Assembly: GCF_026262505.1 (NCBI RefSeq)
Contig: NC_067205.1
Location: 4,278,001-4,342,000, forward strand
Reading direction: 5' to 3'
Length of the DNA stretch: 64,000 nt
Source of the DNA: Trichomonas vaginalis G3
Lineage: Eukaryota; Parabasalia; Trichomonadida; Trichomonadidae
Shown: positions 8,930 through 18,298 of the stretch, piece by piece
How positions within the stretch are numbered: position 1 is the stretch's first letter
Layout: every line of letters starts with the position of its first letter
Made by a program: the position numbers and the translations under genes
Notes under the pieces: generated by a model
Databases searched by the model: none
What the model was told of the DNA's origin: nothing
What the model saw: only the letters and a program-made list of their open reading frames with translations

Positions 8930-10619
8930 AGGGTTTCGTTTTGCTAAAATTGTCACTTTTATAGCATATTTGTTTTTGGATGTTTTGCGAAACCAAAAAA
9001 AAACTATGATATACAATGTGTGTGTAAAGAAAATACTTTATTTACTAGTTAAAAAATCATTTGGTATTGATCAAGTTATTTTTTCTGGATAAGATATTAT
9101 ATGGATAATTGGATAGAAAATACAATTATATAATCTTGTACCTGGTTTAATTAAGCTAATTGTCATCAGAAACTTGTAATTTTTATGAATTTCAGATTTT
9201 CTTTTCATTACTGCTTTTCTTAATAGGTCAAGTTCTTATTTACGTTATAAAGTATGATATTTACAAATATCAAGTTATCGTGTTTTTTGAGAAATTATGA
9301 GAAACAAACAAAAATGAAAAAGATAGGAATAGCAATGAATAGTGATGTGGGTATAGAAAATGTAAGAGATATGAATGCAAAGCAATCAGTGTTTAGGATA
9401 TTGACCATAGATTTCGAAAAAAAATGCTGCATATTGAGCGAAAACTATGATTATATTATAAGGCTGTCATTTAAAGCATAATGAAACTATTCCCTTTTCA
9501 TTTTAATCGAATAAGATAGTAAAGATTTTTGAATTAGCTAGAAACTGATGAGATGTTTTCACAAATCAGATTTTTAATCTCTATAATGCATAATTCACTC
9601 AATATCTCAATTTTGATATTGCGAGATATTTTTGCTATCGGTTTCGCAATTTTGACACAATAGCAAGAGGGTTCTATTGTTGTAAACAGAAATTCATCAA
9701 AAGTGACACCTCAGAAAAGCTAAAATATTGAATTTTTGGAACTTTTGATAGAGCACGTTTTTAAATATTAATTAAAGTAAATGTATATTTTGTAAAGATT
9801 TTTTAATAAAAAAATAAAATTTTGAAGAAGAACACAAAATCTTCTGAAAAATAATATCACATAAACTCATATTATTTTCTAATATATAACTATTTTATAT
9901 AAAAATCAAATTCAATGATCTTAAAAGCGAAGGATAAACCTCAAAATTTACGAATATAATGCTTATCTATCATAAAACCATATGAAATATCAATTTTTGC
10001 TTTACGCCTATTCCCACTCATTATATTCGTAAATTTTGAGGTTTATCCTTCGCTTTTAAGATCATTGAATTTGATTTTTATATAAAATAGTTATATATTA
10101 GAAAATAATATGCGTTTATGTGATATTATTTTTCAGAAGATTTCATTCTATATGCCTATGAAAAGTACTCTCAAAACTAACTTTTTCCTAATTATAATTA
10201 AATCTAGAATATTGTATTATGCTTAGTATTATTTCATTTTTCTCATTCAATTTAGAATTTACAAATGTCAAAAAATTGAGAGCTGTCACTTTTGATGAAT
10301 TTCTGTTTATTACACTATAAGCATTATTATCAACGTAGAATCTGAATATCATATCAGAAAATGTCGCAAATCTGACATTTACCCGACCAAATAGCAAAAA
10401 TAATTGAATACTTTTCGCAAAAACTTTAAAAATCGATAAAAATATGAAATATAGATATTAAAGAGACTTTTCATATAATATTCATAAAGATTTTCCAAAA
10501 ATATGATACCGCAAAATTAAAAAAGTGACGTCTTGAGTGGAGTCAAAGGTCGAAATTGCTAGCTAAATGTTTTTTAGCGAAATTGCGTATTGTACGTTTT
10601 TTTCGCAAAACGAAACCCT
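8930..10619. mobile_element. TA-flanked DNA transposon with short terminal inverted repeats
   Basis: 1,690 bp with 15-bp perfect terminal inverted repeats (AGGGTTTCGTTTTGC), flanked by a TA duplication (8928-8929 and 10620-10621), as for Tc1/mariner-type elements. Subterminal DNA repeats the word TTTCGCAA several times. I find no intact transposase; the short frames inside are not recognisable, so it looks non-autonomous. The interior holds a nearly perfect 124-bp inverted repeat (9838-9961 with 10019-10142). Further out, a second inverted pair (AAACAGAAATTCATC words near 9693 and 10310) shows that the centre is a larger fold-back duplication. It sits inside a BspA-like gene without changing that gene's frame. 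Confidence 0.7.
9838..10142. repeat. 124-bp inverted repeat with 57-bp spacer
   Basis: Left arm 9838-9961 and right arm 10019-10142 are reverse complements with one mismatch that I can see; the spacer is 9962-10018. It could extrude a long hairpin. It lies at the centre of the TA-flanked transposon and probably arose by inverted duplication of transposon DNA. Confidence 0.85.
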
Positions 10620-10621
10620 TA

Positions 10622-10829
10622 TGTTCACCTGAAAAAACTTGATCTTAAACAACTTATTCATTTTGCGAAATGGTCATTCGACCAAGATGTATTGAATTTT
10701 TTACGTAATGAGATAATTTTAATGAGCACAAAAATCCCAGCATTTCTTACTATGAAACACTTGTTTTTACATGTCCTATTAATTATTTTATTTTTTCTTT
10801 TAATTTTTGTATCCTTACTTTATTTGTAG
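10622..10829 (+). pseudogene. BspA-like LRR gene, 3' part with membrane anchor
   Basis: Continuation of the gene at 8352-8929 on the far side of the transposon. Counting one TA copy, the reading frame carries on from ...VNFK into YVHLKKL and ends after a strongly hydrophobic stretch of about 20 residues (FLHVLLIILFFLLIFVSLLYL region), a C-terminal transmembrane anchor typical of a subset of BspA-like proteins. No cytoplasmic tail follows. Confidence 0.6.
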
Positions 10830-11003
10830 TTGTAAATTAAAAAAAATTAATTATACATTTTAATTAAAGTAGTTAAACTTTTGGCATAAAAACATTAAAG
10901 TATTTAGATAGAACACTTCAAAAACAATCTTTTGGTAGTCAATATTCAGAATTTATTGATAGTAAATGCTATACTAATGGAAAAATAATTCTTATAAGAG
11001 TTT

Positions 11004-11723
11004 TTATGAAATTATGAATAGGGTAATATATAAAATGAAGTGAAATGACATAGAAAATAGAAAATTCTTGCAACTAGGTATCATGATTGGAACATAATGT
11101 ATTATTGATGCATTTTTATTTGTTTGATACAATAGCTTATACTCATTTAGGAAAATGTTATTTTTCGAATTCTGAATTTCAACGAATTCAATAGAATCCA
11201 TTCTTATGAATTGATATTCTTTAATATATCTGACACTTTTAGGAATAATAACATATTTGAGCATAGTAGATAACGAAAATGCTCCAACTTCTATAATTTT
11301 TACTGTGTTTGGGACAACAAATAAACTTTCTCCGTGATTTCCAGGATAAACGTATAAAATTGTCATATCTCTGGAATAAACAACTCCATCAACATCCATA
11401 AAGAATTTATTTTCTGGATCTACAGTAATTCTTTTCATTGGACTTCCTTCATCAAATGGATTCCCGTTAATTGCAACAACATTTTTTGGAATATTGAAAT
11501 ATTGAACCTGTGTTTTTGAAAGTAATTGATCGGAAATATTAAATAGCTTATCATCAAAAGAAACATTCACAAGATTTGTATATTTAGACAAACAATATCT
11601 AGTTGTCGAAGAATAACCTTCGAAAAAAAGTTTTTTAGCATCAAAATGTTCAGAAAGTTGAGATAATTCTCCAGTTCCAACAACTCTAAAAGATTTAGGT
11701 TCGCTGGTTTGATAAAAAGTCAT
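11004..11723 (-). CDS. BspA-like leucine-rich-repeat protein
   Basis: 239 residues starting with ATG (MTFYQT). Treponema-type LRR strands appear as repeated (L/V)xxIxIPxxV-like units: YFNIPKNVVAI, SLFVVPNTVKIIEVGAFS, YVIIPKSVRYIKEYQF, with the family's FxxVDGVVYSRDMTxL spacer. The C-terminus is hydrophobic (FSMSFHFILYITLFIIS), suggesting membrane association. It is a full-length paralogue of the gene at 7574-8287. Such proteins are thought to be displayed on the trichomonad surface. No clear core promoter element was identified upstream. Confidence 0.7.
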   Translation of the reverse strand: MTFYQTSEPKSFRVVGTGELSQLSEHFDAKKLFFEGYSSTTRYCLSKYTNLVNVSFDDKLFNISDQLLSKTQVQYFNIPKNVVAINGNPFDEGSPMKRITVDPENKFFMDVDGVVYSRDMTILYVYPGNHGESLFVVPNTVKIIEVGAFSLSTMLKYVIIPKSVRYIKEYQFIRMDSIEFVEIQNSKNNIFLNEYKLLYQTNKNASIIHYVPIMIPSCKNFLFSMSFHFILYITLFIIS

Positions 11724-11847
11724 TGTTTGTGATCATTAAAAGGAATATAAAATTTTGAAAAGTGACACTTATTTTCATTGAATATTTGTATTGTAACATG
11801 TTCAAGAGTTTTCTTATTTATAATGTTATTAAGTGAATAAAAGAACA

Positions 11848-11853
11848 TTCGAT
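11848..11853. repeat. Target-site duplication of Polinton P1 (left)
   Basis: TTCGAT here and again at 35309-35314 directly flank the 23.5 kb element, matching the 6-bp duplications known for Polintons. Confidence 0.9.
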
Positions 11854-12000
11854 AAAAAAAAAAGGTATTGGGGCTTCCAGGGCTGCGCCCCTCTAGCCCC
11901 CTGAAGATGTTTAGTATAACATGCAGTTTATATAAAATGAGGTTTTTTTGGGTGAAGCGGGCTTCCCAGGCACTTCGTGCCTTCTAGCCCTAAAAATTTT
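11854..12000. repeat. P1 left terminal inverted repeat with nested hairpin
   Basis: After ten A bases, GGGGCTTCC...AGCCCC forms an outer stem around an inner stem (GGGC-TGC-GCCC). It pairs with the right terminus at 35245-35308. A second copy of the hairpin, with a different inner stem (GGCAC-TTC-GTGCC), lies at about 11948-11988. Confidence 0.8.
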
Positions 12001-12114
12001 TGAAAGTCGTTGCTGTTGACTTTTTGGTAGAGGACTCAAAATAGTAGAACTATGTCCGGACAAGTAAGGGTCTATCGTCGCTTCTCAAAGTTACGGGCGT
12101 TCAAAGAAATATAC

Positions 12115-12295
12115 TTTGAGAGACTCTTTAGAAACTTTAGACGTTTTACATAACCATCCATGCTTTTACTTTACATCCGATAAAAGTGGTTTGGAAACCG
12201 TTATGAGATGGTTAGAGGATATACATGACTGTGAGTTTTATTTACGATAAGATAGAATATGAGAGAGGTCCTATAAACCGGAGAAAGTGTCATAT
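12115..12295 (+). pseudogene. D12 methylase remnant inside the P1 left end
   Basis: Fragment matching the C-terminal part of the D12-class methylase gene found whole in P2 (RDSLETL, NHPCFYFTSDKSGLE, MRWLEDIHD). It lies in inverse orientation to the broken methylase at the other end of P1. The P1 termini therefore carry inverted copies of methylase sequence, as if the terminal repeat once extended into the gene. Confidence 0.75.
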
Positions 12296-12333
12296 AAACA
12301 TCTGTCAAAAGCCGCTTTTTAACTTCACTTAAA

Positions 12334-15297
12334 ATGCCACGTAAGCTACGTAAGAATATACGTAAGAGGAAGGGAGCATTGAAACATCCAAAAGTAAAAC
12401 TGACACCACAACAACAGTTGCAACAACAAATGCTGAATGACCCCACTATGTTGCAACAAATGTCAAACAATCCTATGCTTTTAAACCGAGTCATTGGTGC
12501 ACAGAGTGGAGGTTTAAGAGCGGCACTTTTAGCGAAAATGGCAGGCTATGGTGGAGCTGCAGACGGAACAGCATATAACCCTCAAAGTCAAATGAATTTG
12601 AGTTCACTCAAAAATCAAATAACAGATGTCAAAAAGTCAAACATAGACATACAGAAGCAAATAAGTGAAAACGAAAAGAAACTAGAATATGACAGACACA
12701 CAAAGAAACTCAATGAGTTAAACGTAGAGAAAAAGAAGAAAGAAGAACAACTGAAAGAACTAAGTACAGAGGAATATGCGAAAAAAGTGTCAGAAAAAGC
12801 AGCAGAAGTAGCAAAAATGGAACAAGATGTTGTAAATTTGAAAAACCATACTACTCGATATAAAGTACTGAAAGATGAAGAGATAAAACAAAAAGCCCTG
12901 AAGACATATATGGATAGCGATGAGTATAAAAAAGAAGTTGAAGCAAATGTAAAGGCAGAAAAACTTTTACAGTTGCAAAACCAAACCGTACAGTATGAAA
13001 ACTTAGCACAAGAAAGTAAAAATAACGACGCAGCCATGCAAAAGGCAATGAAAAGCGCAGAATATATAAAAGCTAACAATGACTGGTTAGATGCCCAAGC
13101 CAACGCTAAAGCAGCCCAGCTTATAGGGTCAATAAGGACAAAAATACAAGCAGATGAAGACAGTTCAAATGAAGCTTTAACAAATGCTGACTTTAAGAAC
13201 GCCTTCGAAGCTCTTCATAGTAAGGTGAAACAAGTGAACGATTTCTCATCTGGAAAGAAACTGAAGTCTGAAGGTTTCGACAAAGAGTTAAAAGAAGTAG
13301 CACAAAATATGACGAAAATAACAGATGCAGCAACGAGACAGGCAGTTCAAAGTGCCTATGACGCCGTTAGAGCAACTGTTGTGAAAAGTCAAGAAAAAGA
13401 GTTACAACAGACCAAAACAGACCTAGTAAATGCTTTCTTAAAAACGAAAAGTCAGGTAGGACATTACGCTGCAGATGGAACATATGTGCCAGCTGGTGGA
13501 ACTTATATACCAGCTGTTGGAACTTATATACTAGCTAATGGAACTTATATACCACCAAACCCTCCAAGAGAAGCACCTGCACCAGGACTACCTAAAACAT
13601 TTACATCGTCACATGGACACAGACACAGGCATGCACCAAAACCAACACAACAACCAACAGTTCAAAACCCTGCACAACAACCACCTCCACAACCAGCACA
13701 ACAACCACCTCCACAACCAGCACAACAACCAACAGTTCAAAACCCTGCACAACAACCACCTCCACAACCAGCACAACAACCACCTCCACAACCAGCACAA
13801 CAACCACAAACAGAGCAAGGACATAAAAGAAGTAGAGAACAAGGAAACCAAGAATTCTTAAAAATGCTTAAAGAAGACTATGGTTACCCAGATACTATTG
13901 ACTTTAGTGACAGATATAAAGAAGCTATTAGAAAGTTCAATGAAGGAAATACTGACCCGAACCTATTTAGCTTTATGGCTCAACACCAAATCGGATATAA
14001 TTTCAAACCTGGAAAATACAAGCTCGCTAAGGGATATGATTTAATAGCATATCATCCAAATGACATGAACGAATTTACTCCGAGATATTTGGTGTCAGAG
14101 CTAAATGACAATTCAACTATCTTCATGAAACGCGTAAAAAATAGAGACGGAACGAAAGAACAAAGGCTTATGAATGCGAATGACTTAAATAGGGAACTTG
14201 TTGAAAACGGTCTCGGAATATATGAAATGTCACGAGATGAGGTACAAGAAACTCCACAGGAAGAAATAGTTCAGATACAACCAGACATGGAAGAAATAGT
14301 TCAGCAACAAAAGCTAGAAGAGCCTGAAGGAAACGAACAAGTCACTCCTTTGGAAACTAACTTCACAGAACTAGATGAAGATTTGGAACAGCCGAAAAAT
14401 CTTGACCCTCAACAAGAGTATGAGGTGAATATGGAATATTTCCAAGAGTCTAAAAAAAATTCGGCTGACATAGTAGAAGAATATCGAAAAATGTTTGCCG
14501 ACATACAAAAGACTCCAACACCAGATGAAAATATTCAGCATAGAATGGAAGTACTGAAAGAAAATGTACACAAATACAACAACCCTTTTTACTTACGAGC
14601 ATTTAACGTTCAATCTTCGGATGAACTCGGTGAAAATAAAAGGTTAAATTTCAAGAAAACATATAGAAATGAAACATTGTTTAAAGTTCATTCAGAACCT
14701 AACCAAGATGGAAACAAACCTACTTTTGTTTCTGCAGACGATGGAACTACAATGAGATGGGGTCATAAAGCTAATCCGGATAGGTGGTTCATAAACTTAC
14801 AACCACAATTCCAAGAAGTTGTAGACGCAATGGAAGTCAATGGTGAACGAGACATAGCTGGTATTTTAAGCGCGGCTTTAATGCCATTGAAAGATATGAA
14901 ACATGCAGATATTTTGGACCAGTATGAAATGAACATGGCTGATGGAAATATAACACCTGACGTTCTAGAACATTTATCTCAAAGAACTACACAGAACCAT
15001 AGAGATGGTATATTTGGTGAAGAGTTTAGAAAGAAAGTTAGGGAGAGCGAAGGAAGAGAACCTATTGTACATGACCTTGCAAACGAAAGTTTACAAAATG
15101 TCATAAAAACTTACTTTGCAGACGATGAACTGAGAAGGGATGAATATTTAAGAAAACTCAAATGGACAGTACCAAATGAAATGTTAGTATTGAAAAACAT
15201 GTTCCTTGACAAAAATAAAACCAACTACAGAAATAAACGACGCAAGACTGAAAGATTGGGTAAAAGCTTTCCCATTCACAAAAGATATAGTTGGTAA
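12334..15297 (+). CDS. Polinton P1 large coiled-coil / Pro-Gln-rich structural protein
   Basis: 987 residues. A basic N-terminus (MPRKLRKNIRKRKG) is followed by a Gln-rich stretch, then about 300 residues of Lys/Glu/Gln-rich coiled coil. Next come a repeat of ADGTYVPAGGTYIP-like units, a Pro/Gln segment made of two 75-bp repeats (about 13651-13800), and a long acidic C-terminal half. It ends just before the next start codon. Location directly upstream of the capsid genes suggests a virion scaffold, core or tegument-like role. I recognise no catalytic domain, and a protease or terminal-protein role cannot be shown. Confidence 0.55.
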   Translation: MPRKLRKNIRKRKGALKHPKVKLTPQQQLQQQMLNDPTMLQQMSNNPMLLNRVIGAQSGGLRAALLAKMAGYGGAADGTAYNPQSQMNLSSLKNQITDVKKSNIDIQKQISENEKKLEYDRHTKKLNELNVEKKKKEEQLKELSTEEYAKKVSEKAAEVAKMEQDVVNLKNHTTRYKVLKDEEIKQKALKTYMDSDEYKKEVEANVKAEKLLQLQNQTVQYENLAQESKNNDAAMQKAMKSAEYIKANNDWLDAQANAKAAQLIGSIRTKIQADEDSSNEALTNADFKNAFEALHSKVKQVNDFSSGKKLKSEGFDKELKEVAQNMTKITDAATRQAVQSAYDAVRATVVKSQEKELQQTKTDLVNAFLKTKSQVGHYAADGTYVPAGGTYIPAVGTYILANGTYIPPNPPREAPAPGLPKTFTSSHGHRHRHAPKPTQQPTVQNPAQQPPPQPAQQPPPQPAQQPTVQNPAQQPPPQPAQQPPPQPAQQPQTEQGHKRSREQGNQEFLKMLKEDYGYPDTIDFSDRYKEAIRKFNEGNTDPNLFSFMAQHQIGYNFKPGKYKLAKGYDLIAYHPNDMNEFTPRYLVSELNDNSTIFMKRVKNRDGTKEQRLMNANDLNRELVENGLGIYEMSRDEVQETPQEEIVQIQPDMEEIVQQQKLEEPEGNEQVTPLETNFTELDEDLEQPKNLDPQQEYEVNMEYFQESKKNSADIVEEYRKMFADIQKTPTPDENIQHRMEVLKENVHKYNNPFYLRAFNVQSSDELGENKRLNFKKTYRNETLFKVHSEPNQDGNKPTFVSADDGTTMRWGHKANPDRWFINLQPQFQEVVDAMEVNGERDIAGILSAALMPLKDMKHADILDQYEMNMADGNITPDVLEHLSQRTTQNHRDGIFGEEFRKKVRESEGREPIVHDLANESLQNVIKTYFADDELRRDEYLRKLKWTVPNEMLVLKNMFLDKNKTNYRNKRRKTERLGKSFPIHKRYSW
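13651..13800 (+). repeat. Two 75-bp coding repeats (Pro-Gln)
   Basis: Two tandem 75-bp units encode QNPAQQPPPQPAQQ-type sequence. The unit has internal 24-bp periodicity. It lies within the 987-residue protein, and expansion or contraction there would keep the frame. Confidence 0.8.
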
Positions 15298-15298
15298 C

Positions 15299-15742
15299 AT
15301 GGAAAGAAAACCAGAATGGCTACAAAAACATATATTTGGAAACGAGCTTATTCCATATGGACAGGCACTGTTTGAAGAGCTTGAACCGGAAACTCAGGAA
15401 AGAGTCATGCAAACAATACGCAAAGACTCAAATACAAACTATGACAAACTCTTTCTAGGATATAGGTTACCTGAGATGGGCGACCAGAGCCCAAAGGCAA
15501 AAAGGACATGGAAAATTTACAACATACTAGGTGAACATGAGGCAAAGATGCAACAACTTGAAGCAGAGGGCAAGTTACCAAAAGCGACACCAAAGAAGAA
15601 GAGAAGAGTAGAACAAAGTGAAAGTAGTGAAGAAGTAACTTCATCTAGTGAAAGTAGTGGCAATGAAGGAAAAAGAAGAGTTAAAAACTCAGTCAGGAAG
15701 AAAGTAAAGCTTGGTACGAGTGGGTTCTATTATGACAAATAA
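15299..15742 (+). CDS. Polinton P1 small acidic/basic protein
   Basis: 147 residues from the ATG that follows the stop of the preceding gene by one base. The frame is open further upstream, but this start gives the usual zero-spacing arrangement. The N-terminal half is helical (EELEPETQERVMQTIRKD). The C-terminal part has a KKKRR basic patch, a Ser/Glu acidic run and a final Lys/Arg-rich tail, compatible with a nuclear or DNA-binding core protein. No family recognised. Confidence 0.5.
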   Translation: MERKPEWLQKHIFGNELIPYGQALFEELEPETQERVMQTIRKDSNTNYDKLFLGYRLPEMGDQSPKAKRTWKIYNILGEHEAKMQQLEAEGKLPKATPKKKRRVEQSESSEEVTSSSESSGNEGKRRVKNSVRKKVKLGTSGFYYDK

Positions 15743-15774
15743 ATCCAACTATTCTATATTTTTACCCATATGAA

Positions 15775-17379
15775 ATGTACGCCGCTCAGAATATAACGCC
15801 AACAGTTTTGGATGCCATGAACGGAAATGTTTCCGAATGGTATAACGAATGCGACAATGCCATTAGAAGGTCAGAAATAGTTCCTGGAACTTACGAATAT
15901 ACAACTGCTGTTTCTTATGGAAACGTAGGTGAGTTTGGAGAAGGTTCTTCAACAACAGTAGATATTGCTTGCGACAGGTTTCATATTATTTCTATTGACA
16001 ACTCATTCTTATACGTGGAACAAGACATTGAAATAAAACCTTCTGCCAAGTTGTCTGACAAGAAAGGTTGCAATGGAATTTTCTATGTCGGATACCAATA
16101 TGCTCCAGAAGTTTTCATGGGATATAAGATATATTCTAACTCTGACTTAGTTCAAACAGTAACATGGGCAAACTATGAATGGTTCGCTTTGAGAAACTCA
16201 GTACAACCACAAGCTAGAGAACAAACAGACCAGTATGCAACTATTGAGAAAATAAGAAGACTTGACCCTAACGTTCCAGGAGTTTATGTTAACCTTTCTG
16301 GACAAACTGCAGCAGCAGTAACCAAAGTAAAATTGAAACTTAGAGTTCCTTTATCATCTTTCCTCATCTTCAGGTTTTTAAGATACTTGCCAAACTGGGC
16401 AGGAAAAATTTCTATCGAACTTACTCCAAGCAAAAATAACTTAGTCATTGCACCAACACAAGACCCATTCAGCATTGCTGTAGCTGGAACTGGTGGAGCC
16501 AAGTTCTGTGACTTTTGCAAAGACAAAGTTGACTTAGACTTTGGTTTCTCAAACCTCAACACTGAAGTAAACTATTATTTCAATGCTGCTGGAACTGCTT
16601 GGGACCCAGTTAAGTTCACATGCGAAAAATTTGAATGCAAGAGAATAGAAAGCAGACTTGCAGTCTATATGTTGGACCCAGATATTTCAAATGCTTTAGC
16701 TGCCAAATATATTGCAGTTCCACTTATGTTCCCTATACACCAAATATCTGTCAAAGACTTTGCAGGTGAAGTTGGAAACCAAAGTGCTGACCCAGGTGCA
16801 AGAACAGATATTGCTTTAACAACTGCAATGAAACATGCAGATACTATGTTTGTACTGTTCAGACGAACTATAAATGACTATTCTTGTTTCTACAACCCCG
16901 GTATTAAATATCATATAAACATAGATGGCAAATATTATCCAAGAGAAGAATATTCTACAGTTGAGGATATGAGGTCATACAACTTGACATTAGATGCTAT
17001 GAACTTTAACAACAACTTCACAACAACCATTAACCCTGAAATGCAAAGTTCTATTATGCCATATGTGAAAGTATGGACTCATACAGGAGGTCAAAAAACT
17101 CAATATACAAATGGAGACCGTTCAAACTTTTGGCTTGGCATTCCATTTGCTGACTCAGAAGACTTTATGGGTGGTATTTCAACTGTTGGTACAGTTCAAA
17201 TACAATATACTGGTGACAGAGACGGTCCAGATGAATTGAAAGCAAAGAAGTTTACAAAACCAATAGCACTTTTCACGGAAGATGCTCTTTTGAAGATTCG
17301 TTCGATGAAACCTGCTGGGGCTCCTCAGATTGGTATAACGACAGCTTCCATCGAGCAGATTTTGGCAGCAGGTCAGTAA
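15775..17379 (+). CDS. Polinton major capsid protein (double jelly-roll type, putative)
   Basis: 534-residue open frame with a beta-rich composition and few charged helices. It includes a strand-rich middle (VKLKLRVPLSSFLIFRFLRYLPNW) and a C-terminal half with alternating aromatic strands and Pro/Gly loops. Size, position next to other virion-type genes, and the PLS...FRxxRYLP region fit Polinton hexon-like major capsid proteins, which form the icosahedral shell. The assignment rests on size, context and composition, not on a profile search. The start is preceded by an AT-rich leader containing TTCTATATTTTT. Its 3' end overlaps the convergent gene at 17273 by about 107 bp. Confidence 0.6.
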   Translation: MYAAQNITPTVLDAMNGNVSEWYNECDNAIRRSEIVPGTYEYTTAVSYGNVGEFGEGSSTTVDIACDRFHIISIDNSFLYVEQDIEIKPSAKLSDKKGCNGIFYVGYQYAPEVFMGYKIYSNSDLVQTVTWANYEWFALRNSVQPQAREQTDQYATIEKIRRLDPNVPGVYVNLSGQTAAAVTKVKLKLRVPLSSFLIFRFLRYLPNWAGKISIELTPSKNNLVIAPTQDPFSIAVAGTGGAKFCDFCKDKVDLDFGFSNLNTEVNYYFNAAGTAWDPVKFTCEKFECKRIESRLAVYMLDPDISNALAAKYIAVPLMFPIHQISVKDFAGEVGNQSADPGARTDIALTTAMKHADTMFVLFRRTINDYSCFYNPGIKYHINIDGKYYPREEYSTVEDMRSYNLTLDAMNFNNNFTTTINPEMQSSIMPYVKVWTHTGGQKTQYTNGDRSNFWLGIPFADSEDFMGGISTVGTVQIQYTGDRDGPDELKAKKFTKPIALFTEDALLKIRSMKPAGAPQIGITTASIEQILAAGQ

Positions 17380-17692
17380 GTTGTTCTTGAACTGACTTCT
17401 CTCCGTCAAATATTGACAGTACGCCAGTTTTGACATAGTATTGTATTATAAACTTACCTTTAGAAATATCGGTCAGTTTTGTTGCTATATTTTTGTCAAC
17501 GTCAAGAACTTTCACCATCTCGGTTATACCAACTTTCTTTGCTTTATGAAAATATTTTGGTTCAGCAAAGACTGCTATTCTATAACATTTTCCATTGTTT
17601 GTGTAAAGAACTACTCTGTCAATGAACTTGTATTGTTTGTGTGTGTAAACTTTGTTTTGCTTCAATTCGAAGAGATACTCAAATACGTCCAT
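17273..17692 (-). CDS. Polinton P1 hypothetical protein (139 aa)
   Basis: 139 residues with basic and aromatic strands in the first half (YKFIDRVVLYTNNGKCYRIAVF) and a Ser/Glu-rich tail that is antisense to the 3' end of the capsid gene. Start ATG at 17692, 18 bp from the divergent gene at 17711. Function unknown; probably a capsid-associated or late gene by context. Confidence 0.5.
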   Translation of the reverse strand: MDVFEYLFELKQNKVYTHKQYKFIDRVVLYTNNGKCYRIAVFAEPKYFHKAKKVGITEMVKVLDVDKNIATKLTDISKGKFIIQYYVKTGVLSIFDGEKSVQEQLTDLLPKSARWKLSLYQSEEPQQVSSNESSKEHLP

Positions 17693-17710
17693 CTTTTTAT
17701 TCTAAGTAAA
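17693..17710. promoter_or_regulatory. 18-bp divergent promoter with TTCTA
   Basis: Exactly 18 bp between the two start codons, with TTATTCTAAGTAAA. The same spacing and a central TCTA recur at 32753-32770 and 51153-51170. It resembles the TCTA late promoter known for mavirus and its host virus; functional equivalence is inference. Confidence 0.5.
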
Positions 17711-18292
17711 ATGTCATTTCCGAAAAATAGAAGCGTAAGTGTTTCAAAAGGTTTAATGGCGATGGCAGATGTGAAGTTAAATTCACCAACTCAAACAAAC
17801 AGTCAAAGTGTTGTTGTCAATGTCAAAGACAGAGATGTTGAAGTGGGGAAACCATACGAAGACGAAGATGGTATAACAATAGTTCCTGTAAAAGAACAAC
17901 CAACATATCCTGAAGTTAGCAGAGACTTAAGTTCTGTTGCAGATATTCGAAATGACTACCAACAACTTAAAGACAAACTTAAAACTCAGGAGAAGATTTG
18001 TCAAGCTTTAGGTCTAATGTTAAACTTGGTCGAACACAACCCTGTAAAAGTGAACTCATATGTCATTGCACCTCATGAAGTTTTGAAAGAACTATTGAAA
18101 CTTTTGACAGAGGCAGACGATATAAACATCAAAGAAATAGAACCCGACATTAGTTGCTGTGGTGTTTCATATAATGTCATTGACAAGATATACGTTATGA
18201 AAGGAGGTGAAACGTTGAACTTAAAATATAGTTTCCCAGACGTCATAAAAATATTTGACGACCACAACATTTCATTAAAATTTACTTGCTAA
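17711..18292 (+). CDS. Polinton P1 hypothetical protein (193 aa)
   Basis: 193 residues starting at the ATG 18 bp from the divergent gene. The frame is open upstream, but that part is antisense. The N-terminal half is polar and possibly disordered. There is a helical centre (YQQLKDKLKTQEKICQAL) and a C-terminal mixed region with a CC pair. No family recognised; it lies between capsid-type genes. Confidence 0.5.
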   Translation: MSFPKNRSVSVSKGLMAMADVKLNSPTQTNSQSVVVNVKDRDVEVGKPYEDEDGITIVPVKEQPTYPEVSRDLSSVADIRNDYQQLKDKLKTQEKICQALGLMLNLVEHNPVKVNSYVIAPHEVLKELLKLLTEADDINIKEIEPDISCCGVSYNVIDKIYVMKGGETLNLKYSFPDVIKIFDDHNISLKFTC

Positions 18293-18298
18293 GTAAAA

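Noticed and set aside
9254-9481. 75-residue open frame in the TA-flanked transposon
   Set aside because: Too short and without transposase motifs; cannot be supported as a gene.
12615-13103. Long minus-strand open frame rich in Ser/Phe
   Set aside because: Antisense shadow of the coiled-coil protein; the composition is the complement of Lys/Glu-rich codons.
13538-13861. His/Gln-rich and Val/Leu-rich frames over the Pro-Gln repeats
   Set aside because: Alternate-phase readings of a tandem coding repeat; the real frame is the 987-residue protein.
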